From: Bryobacteraceae bacterium
Lineage (GTDB): Bacteria > Acidobacteriota > Terriglobia > Bryobacterales > Bryobacteraceae
Reading direction: 5' to 3'
DNA: 64,000 nt
NCBI GenBank assembly: GCA_025928545.1
Contig: JAICJH010000009.1
Span: forward strand, 62,001 to 126,000
The notes under the pieces are model-generated. The model was not told the DNA's origin and did no database searches. It was given only the letters and a program-made list of their open reading frames with translations. Every line of letters starts with the position of its first letter. The first letter of the stretch is position 1. Below, piece after piece: positions 17,130 through 25,982 of the stretch. The translations under genes and the position numbers were made by a program.

Positions 17130-18400
17130 TGGCGGAAGCAGTGGCAGAACAACCAAAACAACAAGAGCAGACTGCCGGGAAGACAGGATTCCGAATTTCA
17201 TCCGCGGTGAAATGGGTGGTGATTCTGGTGGTGATGGCTGCGCTGGGGGTGGGCGGATTCATGTACTGGTCATATTCGTCGGTGCGGGAATCGACGGACG
17301 ACGCTCAGATTGACGGCCACATTTATCCGGTGAGCGCGATGGTGGAAGGCACGCTGATCGATGTTCTGGTGGACAACAACCAGATGGTGAAAGCGGGGGA
17401 TGTACTGGGTCACATCGATCCGCGTTTTTATCAGGCGGCGCTGGATAAAGCGCGGGGGGATGTAGGCGAGGCGACCGCAAACGAAAAGGGATTCCGGACC
17501 GGAGTGCCGATTGCGTCGATTGAAACCACGACGCAGGTGAGCGGCGCGGAGGCCGGGGTGGCGGAACAGAACGCGAGGATCGCGACGGCGCAACAGCAGA
17601 TATTGGCGGCGAACGAACGGCTGGCGACAGCGCAGGCAAGGGTTCGTGAAGCGCAGGCGAATGCGGCGAAGGCCGATAGCGATCTGAATCGCATGAAACC
17701 ACTGGTGGCGAAAGAAGAGATTTCGCGGCAGCAATACGATGCGCTGGTGGCTGCGGCGGCAACGTCCGCGGCGGCTGTGGATTCCGCGAACAGCCAGGTG
17801 AAAGAGGCACAGCAGGGGATCAGCGTGGCGAAGGCGCAGCTGGAACAGGAAAACGCGCACATGGCGGAGGTGCGGGCGCGGGTCGAAGCCACGAGGTCCG
17901 GGCCCCAGCAGGTGGCGGCGAGACAGGCGCAGGCTGAATCTTCGGCGGCACAGGTGGAGCAAAGAAAGGCGACGCTGACGCAGGCTCAGATCAATCTCGA
18001 TTACACCGTATTGCGCGCGCCGGTCGCCGGGCTTGTTAGCCAGAGAAACATGGAGCCGGGGCAGACGGTCACCCGCGGCCAGCCGCTGGTATCGATTGTG
18101 CCGCTGGAGGATGTGTGGGTCACGGCGAATTTCAAAGAGAGCCAGTTGGCGAAGATGCGTCCGGGGCAAGCGACCGAGATTGAAGTGGACGCGTACGGCA
18201 AGAAGTACAAGGGGCATGTGGACAGTATTGCGGCGGCGACGGGGGCGCGGTTCAGTTTGCTGCCGCCGGAAAACTCCACCGGCAATTACGTGAAGGTTGT
18301 GCAGCGCGTTCCGGTGAAGATTCTGTTCGAGCCGGGCCAGGATCCGGAGCATCGGCTGCGGCCGGGGATGTCGGTCTCGCCTACGGTGCTGACGCAGTAG
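17129..18400 (+). CDS. HlyD/EmrA-type membrane fusion protein
   Basis: Periplasmic adaptor of the efflux pump, 423 residues. A short cytoplasmic N-terminus is followed by one membrane helix (about 28-50). The first half of the lipoyl domain contains TDDAQIDGHIYPVSAMVEG and VKAGDVLGHIDP. The long alpha-hairpin coiled coil is Ala/Gln-rich (about 110-300). The second lipoyl half reads YTVLRAPVAGLVSQRN with GQTVTRGQPLVSIVP, and the beta-barrel follows. The TDDAxIxG phrase is typical of EmrA partners of DHA2 transporters. It overlaps tolC by one base and is followed 20 bp later by the DHA2 gene. Confidence 0.94.
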   Translation: MAEAVAEQPKQQEQTAGKTGFRISSAVKWVVILVVMAALGVGGFMYWSYSSVRESTDDAQIDGHIYPVSAMVEGTLIDVLVDNNQMVKAGDVLGHIDPRFYQAALDKARGDVGEATANEKGFRTGVPIASIETTTQVSGAEAGVAEQNARIATAQQQILAANERLATAQARVREAQANAAKADSDLNRMKPLVAKEEISRQQYDALVAAAATSAAAVDSANSQVKEAQQGISVAKAQLEQENAHMAEVRARVEATRSGPQQVAARQAQAESSAAQVEQRKATLTQAQINLDYTVLRAPVAGLVSQRNMEPGQTVTRGQPLVSIVPLEDVWVTANFKESQLAKMRPGQATEIEVDAYGKKYKGHVDSIAAATGARFSLLPPENSTGNYVKVVQRVPVKILFEPGQDPEHRLRPGMSVSPTVLTQ

Positions 18401-18420
18401 TACGCCGCTAAGAGGAATAC

Positions 18421-19995
18421 TTGGCTTCCAATCCAAAGGAACAGGCGCACGCCGTTCCGCATATTAACCCGTGGATCATCGCGATTGCGGTCATGCTGGG
18501 CACTTTCATGGAAGTGCTGGACACGACTGTGGTCAACGTGTCGCTGCCGCATATCGCGGGGAGCCTCTCGGCAACCATCGACGAAGCGACGTGGGTTATT
18601 ACTTCGTATCTTGTGGCCAATGCGATGATCCTGCCGATCACGGGCTGGCTGGCGAATTACTTCGGGCGCAAACGATTACTCATGATGTCGGTGACGGGGT
18701 TCACCGCGGCATCGGTGTTGTGCGGACTGGCGCCGACGCTGTCGATGTTGATTCTGTTTCGCGTGATCCAGGGGGCCGCGGGCGGTGCCTTGCAGCCGCT
18801 ATCGCAGGCGGTGCTGCTGGAATCGTTCCCGCCGGAGCAGCGCGGGAAGGCGATGGGGTTTTGGGGCCAGGGCATCGTGGTGGCGCCGATTATCGGGCCG
18901 GTGCTGGGCGGCTGGTTGACGGATACGTACAGCTGGCGCTGGGTTTTCTACATTAATATTCCGTTCGGCATTGCGTCGATCATCATGACGTCGCTGTTCA
19001 TTTTCGATCCGCCGTATATTAAGCGCACTTCGTCGCGCATCGATTACTGGGGCATGGGAATGCTGGCGGTGGGAATCGGCGCGCTGCAGGTGATGCTGGA
19101 TAAAGGGCAGGAGCAGGACTGGTTTTCATCGCACTGGATTTCGGCGCTGCTGGTGATCGCGGCTGTGTTTCTGGTGGCGTTTGTGATTCGCGAACTGAAG
19201 ACGGACCATCCGGTGGTTTCGCTGCGGGTTTTCAGAGACCGGACGTACAGCACGGGCGTATTGCTGATGACGCTGCTTGGTTTCGTATTGTACGGCAGTC
19301 TGGTGCTGTTGCCGATCTGGTTACAGACACTGTTGGGATATCCGGCGGTGCAGGCGGGGATTGCGATGGCGCCGCGCGGGATTGGTTCGTTTATCGGGAT
19401 GACGGTGATTGGCAGGGTGATGCATAAGTTCGATCCACGGAAGTTTCTGGCAATCGGGTTGTTCATTGGGGCTGCGACGTTGTATCAACTTTCCCGCCTG
19501 AATCTGGAGGCGGGTTACTGGGATTTCTTCTGGCCGCAGTTCGTGCAGGGAATATCGCTGGCCATGCTGTTTGTGCCGTTGACGACGATCGCGATGTCGA
19601 ACATTCCACGCGAGGGGATGGGGAATGCGACGAGTCTATTTAATCTGTTGCGGAATCTGGGAGGCGGGATTGGTATTGCAGGCGTGAGTACGCTGGTAGC
19701 GCGATATTCGCAGAAGCATATTAATATGCTGGGCGCGAATGTTACCGCCTTCAATCCGCAGACGCAGGCGTTGCTGCACCGGCTTCAGGCGGGGCTGGCG
19801 GCTCGTGGAACAGGCGGGGTGCTGGCGCAGAAGCGAAGTTATGGGGCGCTGTTCGGGGTGATTGAACGGCAGGCGACGCTGCTTTCGTATATCGATCTGT
19901 TTCAGTTACTGGCGCTCATTTTTCTGGCGATGATTCCGCTGGTGATGATTATGAAAAAACCTTCGCATGGGACGAAACCCGTGGCGGCACATTGA
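18421..19995 (+). CDS. DHA2 family MFS drug/H+ antiporter, EmrB/QacA type
   Basis: Inner-membrane pump of the tripartite system, 524 residues with about 14 membrane segments. Family signatures include LDTTVVNVSLPHIAG in helix 1, WVITSYLVANAMILPITGWL, GRKRLLMMS between helices 2 and 3, and the antiporter motif GPVLGGWLTD. The start is a TTG at 18421 preceded by an AGAGGAA ribosome site (about 18410-18416); no ATG in a suitable place precedes the first helix. As the last gene of the operon it converges on the unknown gene at 20018. Substrates are probably hydrophobic toxic compounds; this is inferred from the family. Confidence 0.94.
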   Translation: MASNPKEQAHAVPHINPWIIAIAVMLGTFMEVLDTTVVNVSLPHIAGSLSATIDEATWVITSYLVANAMILPITGWLANYFGRKRLLMMSVTGFTAASVLCGLAPTLSMLILFRVIQGAAGGALQPLSQAVLLESFPPEQRGKAMGFWGQGIVVAPIIGPVLGGWLTDTYSWRWVFYINIPFGIASIIMTSLFIFDPPYIKRTSSRIDYWGMGMLAVGIGALQVMLDKGQEQDWFSSHWISALLVIAAVFLVAFVIRELKTDHPVVSLRVFRDRTYSTGVLLMTLLGFVLYGSLVLLPIWLQTLLGYPAVQAGIAMAPRGIGSFIGMTVIGRVMHKFDPRKFLAIGLFIGAATLYQLSRLNLEAGYWDFFWPQFVQGISLAMLFVPLTTIAMSNIPREGMGNATSLFNLLRNLGGGIGIAGVSTLVARYSQKHINMLGANVTAFNPQTQALLHRLQAGLAARGTGGVLAQKRSYGALFGVIERQATLLSYIDLFQLLALIFLAMIPLVMIMKKPSHGTKPVAAH

Positions 19996-20017
19996 AGCTG
20001 GCTTAGACTTCGCGGCT

Positions 20018-20452
20018 TCACGCAACTCCGTACAGGCATTCCCAGGCAACTATCGTGTCGCCGGAGTCCGGATAAATCAGGATGCGGATTCCGCAGCCTG
20101 GCACTTGTGCGATTGCGCCCTGGTCGGTTTCTTTGGCGGCAATCCTACGGGTGATAAGGATTCGCCGGCCGACCACATCCCTCGAAATGGCTTTTGCTAT
20201 CGGGAGCAGGCCTGGATCGATGACGGATTGCATGACGCGATCGTCACCGGCAAATCGTTCGAGGTCTTTGTAGGGTTGGATGCCGCGCTTCCACCGATCG
20301 AGGACGACGGGCACGCCGGCTTCAATTACAGTCGAATTCAGGGCGCCGGCAACCGGTTCGTAGATGTGCCGCGCGGAACTGAGCCTGAGCAGACTGGCCA
20401 GACGCGGCGCGGCGAGAGAGGCAAAATGATCGGCGGCAGACTGGGCGTTCAA
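20018..20452 (-). CDS. Conserved-looking hypothetical protein, third gene of the ubiX unit
   Basis: 144 residues that I do not recognise. The protein is soluble, without signal peptide or membrane helix, rich in Ile/Val/Ala with an aromatic C-terminal WECLYGVA. It starts with TTG at 20452, and the start overlaps the ubiX stop as TTGA. That is exactly the arrangement between the peptidase gene and ubiX just upstream, which argues for a real, translationally coupled third gene. It fills the space up to the converging emrB-type gene, whose stop is 22 bp away. Alternatives are a remnant or chance open frame; the plus-strand frame over the same bases looks no better. Confidence 0.5.
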   Translation of the reverse strand: MNAQSAADHFASLAAPRLASLLRLSSARHIYEPVAGALNSTVIEAGVPVVLDRWKRGIQPYKDLERFAGDDRVMQSVIDPGLLPIAKAISRDVVGRRILITRRIAAKETDQGAIAQVPGCGIRILIYPDSGDTIVAWECLYGVA

Positions 20453-21027
20453 TTGATCGCCATCTTGCCATCCCAGCGCGAGGTCAGATCCATGTGGATG
20501 CCGAACTGGTCGAGGATCCGCATAACGATGTGATCCACCATTTCATCGATTGATTTGGGATGGTTGTAGAAGCCGGGCATGGGCGGGAGGATCACGACGC
20601 CCATGCGCGCGAGCTTGAGCATGTTCTCCAGATGGATCTCATTGAGGGGCGATTCGCGGACTACCAGGACCAGACGCCGGCGTTCTTTGAGCGTGACATC
20701 GGCGGCGCGATGGACGAGGTGCTCGCCTTGTCCTGTGGCAATGGCGGCGAGAGTGCGCATGCTGCAGGGAGCTATCACCATGCCATCGGTCAGGAAGGAG
20801 CCGCTGGAAACGGCCGCACCCTGATCGTTGGGGTTATAGGTGTTGGTGGCGAGCGCGTTGACTTCTTCCACTGTGCGCGAAGTTTCGTGGATCATGGTAC
20901 GCGCGCCCCATTTGCTCATGATGAGGTGGGTTTCGACGGCCGCCTCGCGCATGACTTCGAGCAGTCTCACGCCGATGATGGAGCCGGTCGCGCCGGTGAT
21001 GCCAACAACGATGCGGGGAGGGTTCAA
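20449..21027 (-). CDS. ubiX: Flavin prenyltransferase UbiX
   Basis: Makes prenylated FMN from FMN and dimethylallyl phosphate for UbiD-type decarboxylases, in quinone or aromatic acid metabolism. The 192 residues match the family length. Signatures are VGITGATGSIIGVRLLE at the N-terminus (flavin-binding), the VAPCSMRTLAAIATG-like APCSMRTLAAIATG segment, and RRLVLVVRESPLNEIHLENM and VVILPPMPGFYNHP (prenyl-phosphate site). The start is TTG at 21027, overlapping the stop of the M49-like peptidase gene. No ubiD is in the window. The downstream unknown gene overlaps its stop. Confidence 0.95.
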   Translation of the reverse strand: MNPPRIVVGITGATGSIIGVRLLEVMREAAVETHLIMSKWGARTMIHETSRTVEEVNALATNTYNPNDQGAAVSSGSFLTDGMVIAPCSMRTLAAIATGQGEHLVHRAADVTLKERRRLVLVVRESPLNEIHLENMLKLARMGVVILPPMPGFYNHPKSIDEMVDHIVMRILDQFGIHMDLTSRWDGKMAIN

Positions 21028-22706
21028 CGGGCGGCTCCAATTTTCGCAGGGGCCAGAGCATTCGCTGTGACGAAGGTCGCGCGGATATCGACCGGGAGAT
21101 TGCTCATACGGGCGATGGTTGCCGCGGCATCGGGACGCAGGACGGCAAGTTTTTCGAACATCTGTTTGGCGCCGGCATAATCGCCGGTGGCTTCGATCAT
21201 CAGAAGATCGTGGGCAAGATCGCGAACCGCGCCTTTGATCTTCGAAGCATCTACTTCCCAGGCATTGTTGCGGTAAACAAAGGCGCCCTTATCGATCAAA
21301 TAGTTGAACTGTACTGCCATGCCTTTGCCGTGCGCTTCGAGCAGACCGAAGCGCAGCGTGCGGAACGAGGAGGCGAGGAAGGTGGTGTAAAGCGTTTTCT
21401 CATCGTGCTTCAAATAGCCTTTGTCGATCAGGAACTGGAGCATGTAGAGACCGAGGACATCGGCTTTGGCTTCTTCGATGGCACTGTAGAGATCTTTTAA
21501 TTCCTGACGGGGCGTGCTGGCTTTTCCGTTGACGGTGATCTGGTGCGGGCCGATGCCGTGGCTCATTTCGTGGGCCAGAATGTGGGTAAAGAAGGAATCG
21601 AACTGCAGAGAAGGCTGGGCGGCGGCGGCCAGAGCGATCTTCGCGATGGGCTTCAGGGTGGCCTCGAATTTCACTTCCTGCACGTTTTTCAGCATGACTT
21701 TCTTGCTGCCCTTTTCATGCACGACGCGCTCATCGTTGGGAAGGTTATACGCGGCTGTCTTGACGCCGTGATCGCCATCGCCGGATGCGATCACTTGGTT
21801 GACGACGCGGATCGGAGAAAGCGCGCCGAGCTTCGGGTTGCGGTATTTCGCATCGATCGGCAGGTTATTTTCGACTTCCTGCATGTGGTCGCCAAAGAAT
21901 TTCAGTTTGGCGGTTTCGGCGTCGTCGCGAATATTCACATAGGATTCGAAGGCGGCCTTGTAGCCGAAGATCTCATCGTTGTAGGTTTCGTAGGGGCCGA
22001 AGGTGATGTCGATGGGGGCGTCGAGGTCCATCCATGCCACATCGCTGGCGTAGTAGTCGTTCGAGAGAAAGGCCTGAGCGCGGGACTGGAGGAAGGTCTT
22101 GAGCGAGAGATTGCCGGTGAGGGTTGCGGCTTCACGGAAGAGGCGCGCGCATTCGGTCAGATCGTCTTTATAGACTTCGGAATATTTCACGGCTTTCAGG
22201 GTATTGCCGGGTGCGCGTTGAATTACGGTGAAGAAGCCTTCCGCCTGAGCTTTGGCTTCAGCCGGGAGAGTCGCGAGCCACATCTCAAACTGCTTTTTGT
22301 TAAGGTCTTCCGGATAGAAGCCGGCGCCAAGCGGCTTGCGGGCCGGGACGCCTGCGAGGAATGCCTTGTGATCGTCAAGGTCGGAAAAAGGTCCTTTGTA
22401 GAGCCAGAAGGCTTCCAGTCGCGCTTTGCCGAGCGGGGTAGTGTCCGCCTTCAGCTTTTGGTAGAGCGCGGGATTGCCTGCCCACATCTGGCCGAGGAAG
22501 ATATGGTCGAGGATTCGCGAGGCCTCTATGAGCTTCGCGAGAGCGGACCGATCGCCGGGAGAGAGCTTGCTGGTATCCACTTTGAGATCAACAGGCGCGA
22601 ACTTCGCGATCATTGACTGGAGTTGCGGGAGAGTGGCGTCTTCGGCGGAAAGTAAACCGGCGGATAAGGTCATGGCGAGGAGGAGGGCGGCTGCGTTCTT
22701 TTTCAT
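21024..22706 (-). CDS. Exported M49-like (dipeptidyl peptidase III-like) zinc metallopeptidase
   Basis: 560 residues with a signal peptide (MKKNAAALLLAMTLSAGLLSA). Zinc site: HEMSH within ILAHEMSHGIGPH (about residues 378-388), and a third ligand in IEEAKADVLGLY about 40 residues later. The EE-x-x-AD arrangement is characteristic of the M49 family, but M49 usually has HEXXGH whereas this protein has a five-residue HEXXH. It is therefore a relative of the bacterial DPP III/Nudix-associated group, perhaps a peptidase of the periplasm. It is the first gene of a unit with ubiX and the unknown gene and is divergent from ndh. Confidence 0.8.
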   Translation of the reverse strand: MKKNAAALLLAMTLSAGLLSAEDATLPQLQSMIAKFAPVDLKVDTSKLSPGDRSALAKLIEASRILDHIFLGQMWAGNPALYQKLKADTTPLGKARLEAFWLYKGPFSDLDDHKAFLAGVPARKPLGAGFYPEDLNKKQFEMWLATLPAEAKAQAEGFFTVIQRAPGNTLKAVKYSEVYKDDLTECARLFREAATLTGNLSLKTFLQSRAQAFLSNDYYASDVAWMDLDAPIDITFGPYETYNDEIFGYKAAFESYVNIRDDAETAKLKFFGDHMQEVENNLPIDAKYRNPKLGALSPIRVVNQVIASGDGDHGVKTAAYNLPNDERVVHEKGSKKVMLKNVQEVKFEATLKPIAKIALAAAAQPSLQFDSFFTHILAHEMSHGIGPHQITVNGKASTPRQELKDLYSAIEEAKADVLGLYMLQFLIDKGYLKHDEKTLYTTFLASSFRTLRFGLLEAHGKGMAVQFNYLIDKGAFVYRNNAWEVDASKIKGAVRDLAHDLLMIEATGDYAGAKQMFEKLAVLRPDAAATIARMSNLPVDIRATFVTANALAPAKIGAAR

Positions 22707-22788
22707 GGATTGCGCTTAAAACCCCGGATTCAGGCGTCATCCGCATTGTACCTGTTGCCCGCTGAGACGCGCCTCCTAACATAAAGGT

Positions 22789-24102
22789 ATGGGGCACCGC
22801 GTCATTATCGTGGGTGGCGGGTTCGCCGGGCTCTATGCAGCTCAGGCTTTTCGCGGACAAGCGTTCGATGTCACGTTGATCGACCGCCGCAACTTCCATT
22901 TATTTCAGCCGTTACTCTATCAGGTTGCCACGGGCGGACTTTCGCCGGGTGAAATATCGTCGCCTCTCCGCTATGTGCTGAGTAAGCAGAAAAACACGCG
23001 GGTTCTGCTGGGCGAAGTCACCGATATCGACGCACAGGCACGCGAAGTCGTCCTTGCCGACAGTTCACGGTATCCATATGACACGCTCATCGTGGCTTCG
23101 GGTTCGACGCATCATTACTTCGGTCATCCGGAATGGGCGGCGCGCGCTCCAGGGCTGAAGACGGTGGAAGATGCGACCGAAATACGGACTCGGATACTGC
23201 TGGCTTTCGAACGCGCGGAGAAGACGCACAATGCCGAAGAGCGGGCAGCGCTGCTGACCTTTGTCGTTGTGGGTGGCGGGCCCACTGGCGTGGAACTGGC
23301 GGGCGCTCTGGGAGAGATTTCGCGCGACACGCTGAAGGCCGATTTCCGCAGCATCAATCCTGCGGAATCGCGGATTTTTCTCGTGGAGGGAAACAACCGG
23401 CTGCTGATGGCTTATCCACCGGAGCTTTCCGCGAAGGCGGAGCAATCGCTGATCGAGTTGGGAGTTCAGTCGCGTGTGGGTGCGCGGGTCACGGCTATCG
23501 ACGACGATGGCGTGACGATGCAGACCGCTTCGGGCGAAGCCCGGATTGCCGCTAAAACTGTCCTTTGGGCGGCCGGCGTACAGGCTTCCCCGCTGGGTAA
23601 GATTCTGGCGGATCGCACGGGTGTGGCGCTGGATTCGGCGGGGCGTGTGTGCGTTGCGGGCGATCTTTCAATCGCGGACCATCCGGAAATCATAGTTGTG
23701 GGCGATCTGGCGCGTGTGATTCAGAATGGTGCGCAGGTGCCGGGCGTGGCTCCGGCGGCGATGCAACAGGGACGCTACGCAGCGCGGCTGATTTCCGCCA
23801 GGCAACGCGGAGAAGCAATGGCTCCGTTTCACTATCGGGATAAGGGGAGCCTTGCCACAATCGGCAGGAATCGGGCGGTGGCGGTAATTGGGAAGTTCCG
23901 CTTTTCCGGCTATCTCGCGTGGCTGCTGTGGCTGTTCATCCACCTGCTTTACATCGTGGAATTCGAGAGCCGGGTGTTGATTGCGATTCAGTGGGGCTTC
24001 GCTTATTTCACGTTTAATCGCGGAGCGCGGTTGATTACGGGCGCGGACGCCCGGGTAGAGGACGGCGCTACGCCTTCTTTGCCACCCAGAGCAAAAGAGT
24101 GA
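22789..24102 (+). CDS. ndh: Type II NADH:quinone oxidoreductase (NDH-2)
   Basis: Non-proton-pumping membrane-associated flavoenzyme that passes electrons from NADH to quinone. The 437 residues carry the FAD-binding VIIVGGGFAGLYAAQ at the N-terminus, the quinone-site phrase FQPLLYQVATGGLSPGEI, and the NADH-binding VVVGGGPTGVELAGAL at about 161-176. The second FAD contact is VVGDLA near residue 303. A hydrophobic, aromatic helix (LAWLLWLFIHLLYIVEF) near the C-terminus anchors it to the membrane, as in known NDH-2 enzymes. Its 3' end overlaps the converging kinase gene by 35 bp. Confidence 0.93.
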   Translation: MGHRVIIVGGGFAGLYAAQAFRGQAFDVTLIDRRNFHLFQPLLYQVATGGLSPGEISSPLRYVLSKQKNTRVLLGEVTDIDAQAREVVLADSSRYPYDTLIVASGSTHHYFGHPEWAARAPGLKTVEDATEIRTRILLAFERAEKTHNAEERAALLTFVVVGGGPTGVELAGALGEISRDTLKADFRSINPAESRIFLVEGNNRLLMAYPPELSAKAEQSLIELGVQSRVGARVTAIDDDGVTMQTASGEARIAAKTVLWAAGVQASPLGKILADRTGVALDSAGRVCVAGDLSIADHPEIIVVGDLARVIQNGAQVPGVAPAAMQQGRYAARLISARQRGEAMAPFHYRDKGSLATIGRNRAVAVIGKFRFSGYLAWLLWLFIHLLYIVEFESRVLIAIQWGFAYFTFNRGARLITGADARVEDGATPSLPPRAKE

Positions 24103-25036
24103 AGATGGCAATCGGGATCAGGATCAGTCCGACATACATCAGAATCTTTCTGCCAAGGCCTGTTTTGCGTACCTTCCAGTCGCGAAGCTCTTCGCGATCG
24201 GCGACACCGACCTCGTTCTGGTGTTCCAGATCGTGGATGAACTCGCGTGCCGTGGGATAGCGGTTCGATGGCTCGCGCTCCAGTGCCCGGTAGATGATTT
24301 CCTGAAGCTCGGGAGTAATGGAAGGATCGGCTTCGCGCGGCGGAATTGGATTGTTCAGCAGCCGCTCATTCATGATGGCGAGAGGATTCTGGCCCACGAA
24401 CGGCATCTTGCCGGTCAGCATTTCGTAGAGCATCACGCCCACGGCGTAGAGGTCCGAACGGCCGTCTCCGCGTTTCCCTTTGACCTGTTCCGGGGAGATG
24501 TAATCCGGCGTGCCCATGACATTGGAAAGCTTGGCGAAGGTCAGGCGCCGCGAACCTTCGTTTCCCGCGATACCGAAATCGATGAGCTTGATCTGGTCGT
24601 CCGGGCCGACCATGATGTTTTCCGGCTTCATGTCGCGGTGCACGACGCCGTTGGCATGGATGTAGTCGAGCGCGCGCAGGATCCGGATTGTCAGGGCAAT
24701 CGCGCGGTCGACCGGCAGTTTGTGAGACGGCCCCAGGATTTTCCGCAGGAGCTTGCCATCCACCCACTCCATCACCATGTAGACGCGGCTTTTGTTGTCG
24801 TTTTGGTAAACCTTCATCACACCGGGGTGGTTTAGTTTCTGGCCGATCTCCATTTCACGGGTGAAGCGGTCGAAAAGAGCGGGGTCGCACTCCATCTCCG
24901 GATGGGGAAGTTTGATGGCAACCTGCTTTCCATCGTTCAGGTCGATGGCGCGAAAGATAGAGGCCATGCCGCTGCGAGCGACGAGTTCGTCGATCCGGTA
25001 ATGATCGAGCTGATTGCCAACGGACAGTCCGGTCAT
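24068..25036 (-). CDS. Membrane-anchored serine/threonine protein kinase
   Basis: Hanks-type kinase of 322 residues. The kinase domain spans about 12-270. It has the catalytic lysine in QVAIKLPHP, the loop VVHRDMKPENIMV (HRD, Asn), the metal site LIDFGIAG (DFG), and the activation-segment end MGTPDYISPEQ. The glycine loop is degenerate (VARSGMASIFRA, lacking the first glycines). One membrane helix lies at the C-terminus (about 297-318) with no extracellular sensor, unlike PASTA kinases. Its gene follows the PP2C phosphatase gene by six bases, a classic kinase/phosphatase pair. It overlaps the convergent ndh gene by 35 bp. Confidence 0.93.
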   Translation of the reverse strand: MTGLSVGNQLDHYRIDELVARSGMASIFRAIDLNDGKQVAIKLPHPEMECDPALFDRFTREMEIGQKLNHPGVMKVYQNDNKSRVYMVMEWVDGKLLRKILGPSHKLPVDRAIALTIRILRALDYIHANGVVHRDMKPENIMVGPDDQIKLIDFGIAGNEGSRRLTFAKLSNVMGTPDYISPEQVKGKRGDGRSDLYAVGVMLYEMLTGKMPFVGQNPLAIMNERLLNNPIPPREADPSITPELQEIIYRALEREPSNRYPTAREFIHDLEHQNEVGVADREELRDWKVRKTGLGRKILMYVGLILIPIAIFTLLLWVAKKA

Positions 25037-25042
25037 GTTGCG

Positions 25043-25843
25043 TCAGCGCAGCTTGTAGGGGCGTCCGCGATACATCCCCATCCGTTCGACATCGCGGATA
25101 CGGATGAGTTGCACGCTGATGTTATCGCCCCCGTCCCTGGTTTTGGCCAACTCCACCAGTTTAGCGGTAGCCACCGCGGGATTCGGATTGAAAGATACCA
25201 GGTTCGCCATATCCGCGGGCCGGACGGAGCCATACAGACCGTCGGAGCAAAGCAAAAGAACGTCATCCACATGGACCTGGTGGTCGCCGATTTCGACGTT
25301 GACGAAAAGGTCGGAGCCCAACGAGCGGCTGAGGAGATGGCGTTTTTCGGATTCGGCGGCCTCTTTTTCATTGAGGATTCCCAGGCGGACCTGATCGGCG
25401 ACCACTGTGTGATCGCGTGTGATCTGTTGGGCAATGCCGTGGCGGATCAGATAGCAGCGCGAATCGCCCACGTGGGCAATCACTGCGCGATCGTAACGCA
25501 GGGCGCAGGCAACGATGGTGGTGGCCATGTTGACACCGCCGGGGCTGGCTGCCTTGCCGGTTTCATAGACTTTCACGTTGGCCTTTTGCACGATACGCGG
25601 CAGCGAGGCGGTCAGGGCTTCGCCCCGCGGCGCGCTCCGGAAACCATCAATGACGGAAGCGACGGCCGTTTCCGAAGCCACTTCACCGCGTTCATGCCCG
25701 CCGACGCCATCGGCGACTACGAAAAGCCAGCCGTGGGTGCGGCCTTCTTCGGCCGATGCGGGAAGGAAGTGGCCAAGGAAGTCTTCGTTGTGATCGCGGA
25801 CCACGCCGACATCGGTCAATTCGCTGAATTCAAGATCGAGCAT
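25043..25843 (-). CDS. PP2C/Stp1-type serine/threonine phosphatase
   Basis: Metal-dependent phosphatase that probably reverses phosphorylation by the kinase encoded next to it. The 266 residues contain the PP2C metal and phosphate motifs in order: VGVVRDHNEDF, FVVADGVGGHERGEVAS, GVNMATTIVAC, VIAHVGDSRCYLIR, and LLLCSDGLYGSV, with the final Asp-Asn pair in TRDGGDNISVQ. It is cytoplasmic, with no signal peptide or membrane segment. It is the first gene of a two-gene unit with the kinase. Confidence 0.94.
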   Translation of the reverse strand: MLDLEFSELTDVGVVRDHNEDFLGHFLPASAEEGRTHGWLFVVADGVGGHERGEVASETAVASVIDGFRSAPRGEALTASLPRIVQKANVKVYETGKAASPGGVNMATTIVACALRYDRAVIAHVGDSRCYLIRHGIAQQITRDHTVVADQVRLGILNEKEAAESEKRHLLSRSLGSDLFVNVEIGDHQVHVDDVLLLCSDGLYGSVRPADMANLVSFNPNPAVATAKLVELAKTRDGGDNISVQLIRIRDVERMGMYRGRPYKLR

Positions 25844-25912
25844 GGACGTTGCGGAACGCTGTTAGTCCGCGGCGGCACTCCATATCATCTCTCACGCGGT
25901 TTCTGCAAACGA

Positions 25913-25948
25913 CAGCGCCCGGTCCGGCATTGTGCCGGCCGGGCGCTG
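25913..25948 (-). terminator. GC-rich hairpin downstream of the APC permease gene
   Basis: CAGCGCCCGG-T-CCGGCA (25913-25929) pairs with TGCCGGCCGGGCGCTG (25933-25948), a 16-bp stem with one bulged base and a 3-nt loop. It lies 34 bp beyond the stop at 25983, between that gene and the PP2C gene. No long T-run follows on the minus strand, so it may be a weak terminator or a 3'-end stabiliser. Confidence 0.6.
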
Positions 25949-25982
25949 CGAGAGAGCAGGCGGTGCACTCTTCCAATAACTG

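Noticed and set aside
17270-18436. A 388-codon minus-strand frame opposite the membrane fusion gene
   Set aside because: Arg/Leu/His-rich composition with no domain; it is the antisense of a strong HlyD family gene.
21543-22616. A 357-codon plus-strand frame opposite the M49-like peptidase
   Set aside because: It lies wholly inside a well-supported gene and has no similarity to known folds; it is a shadow frame.
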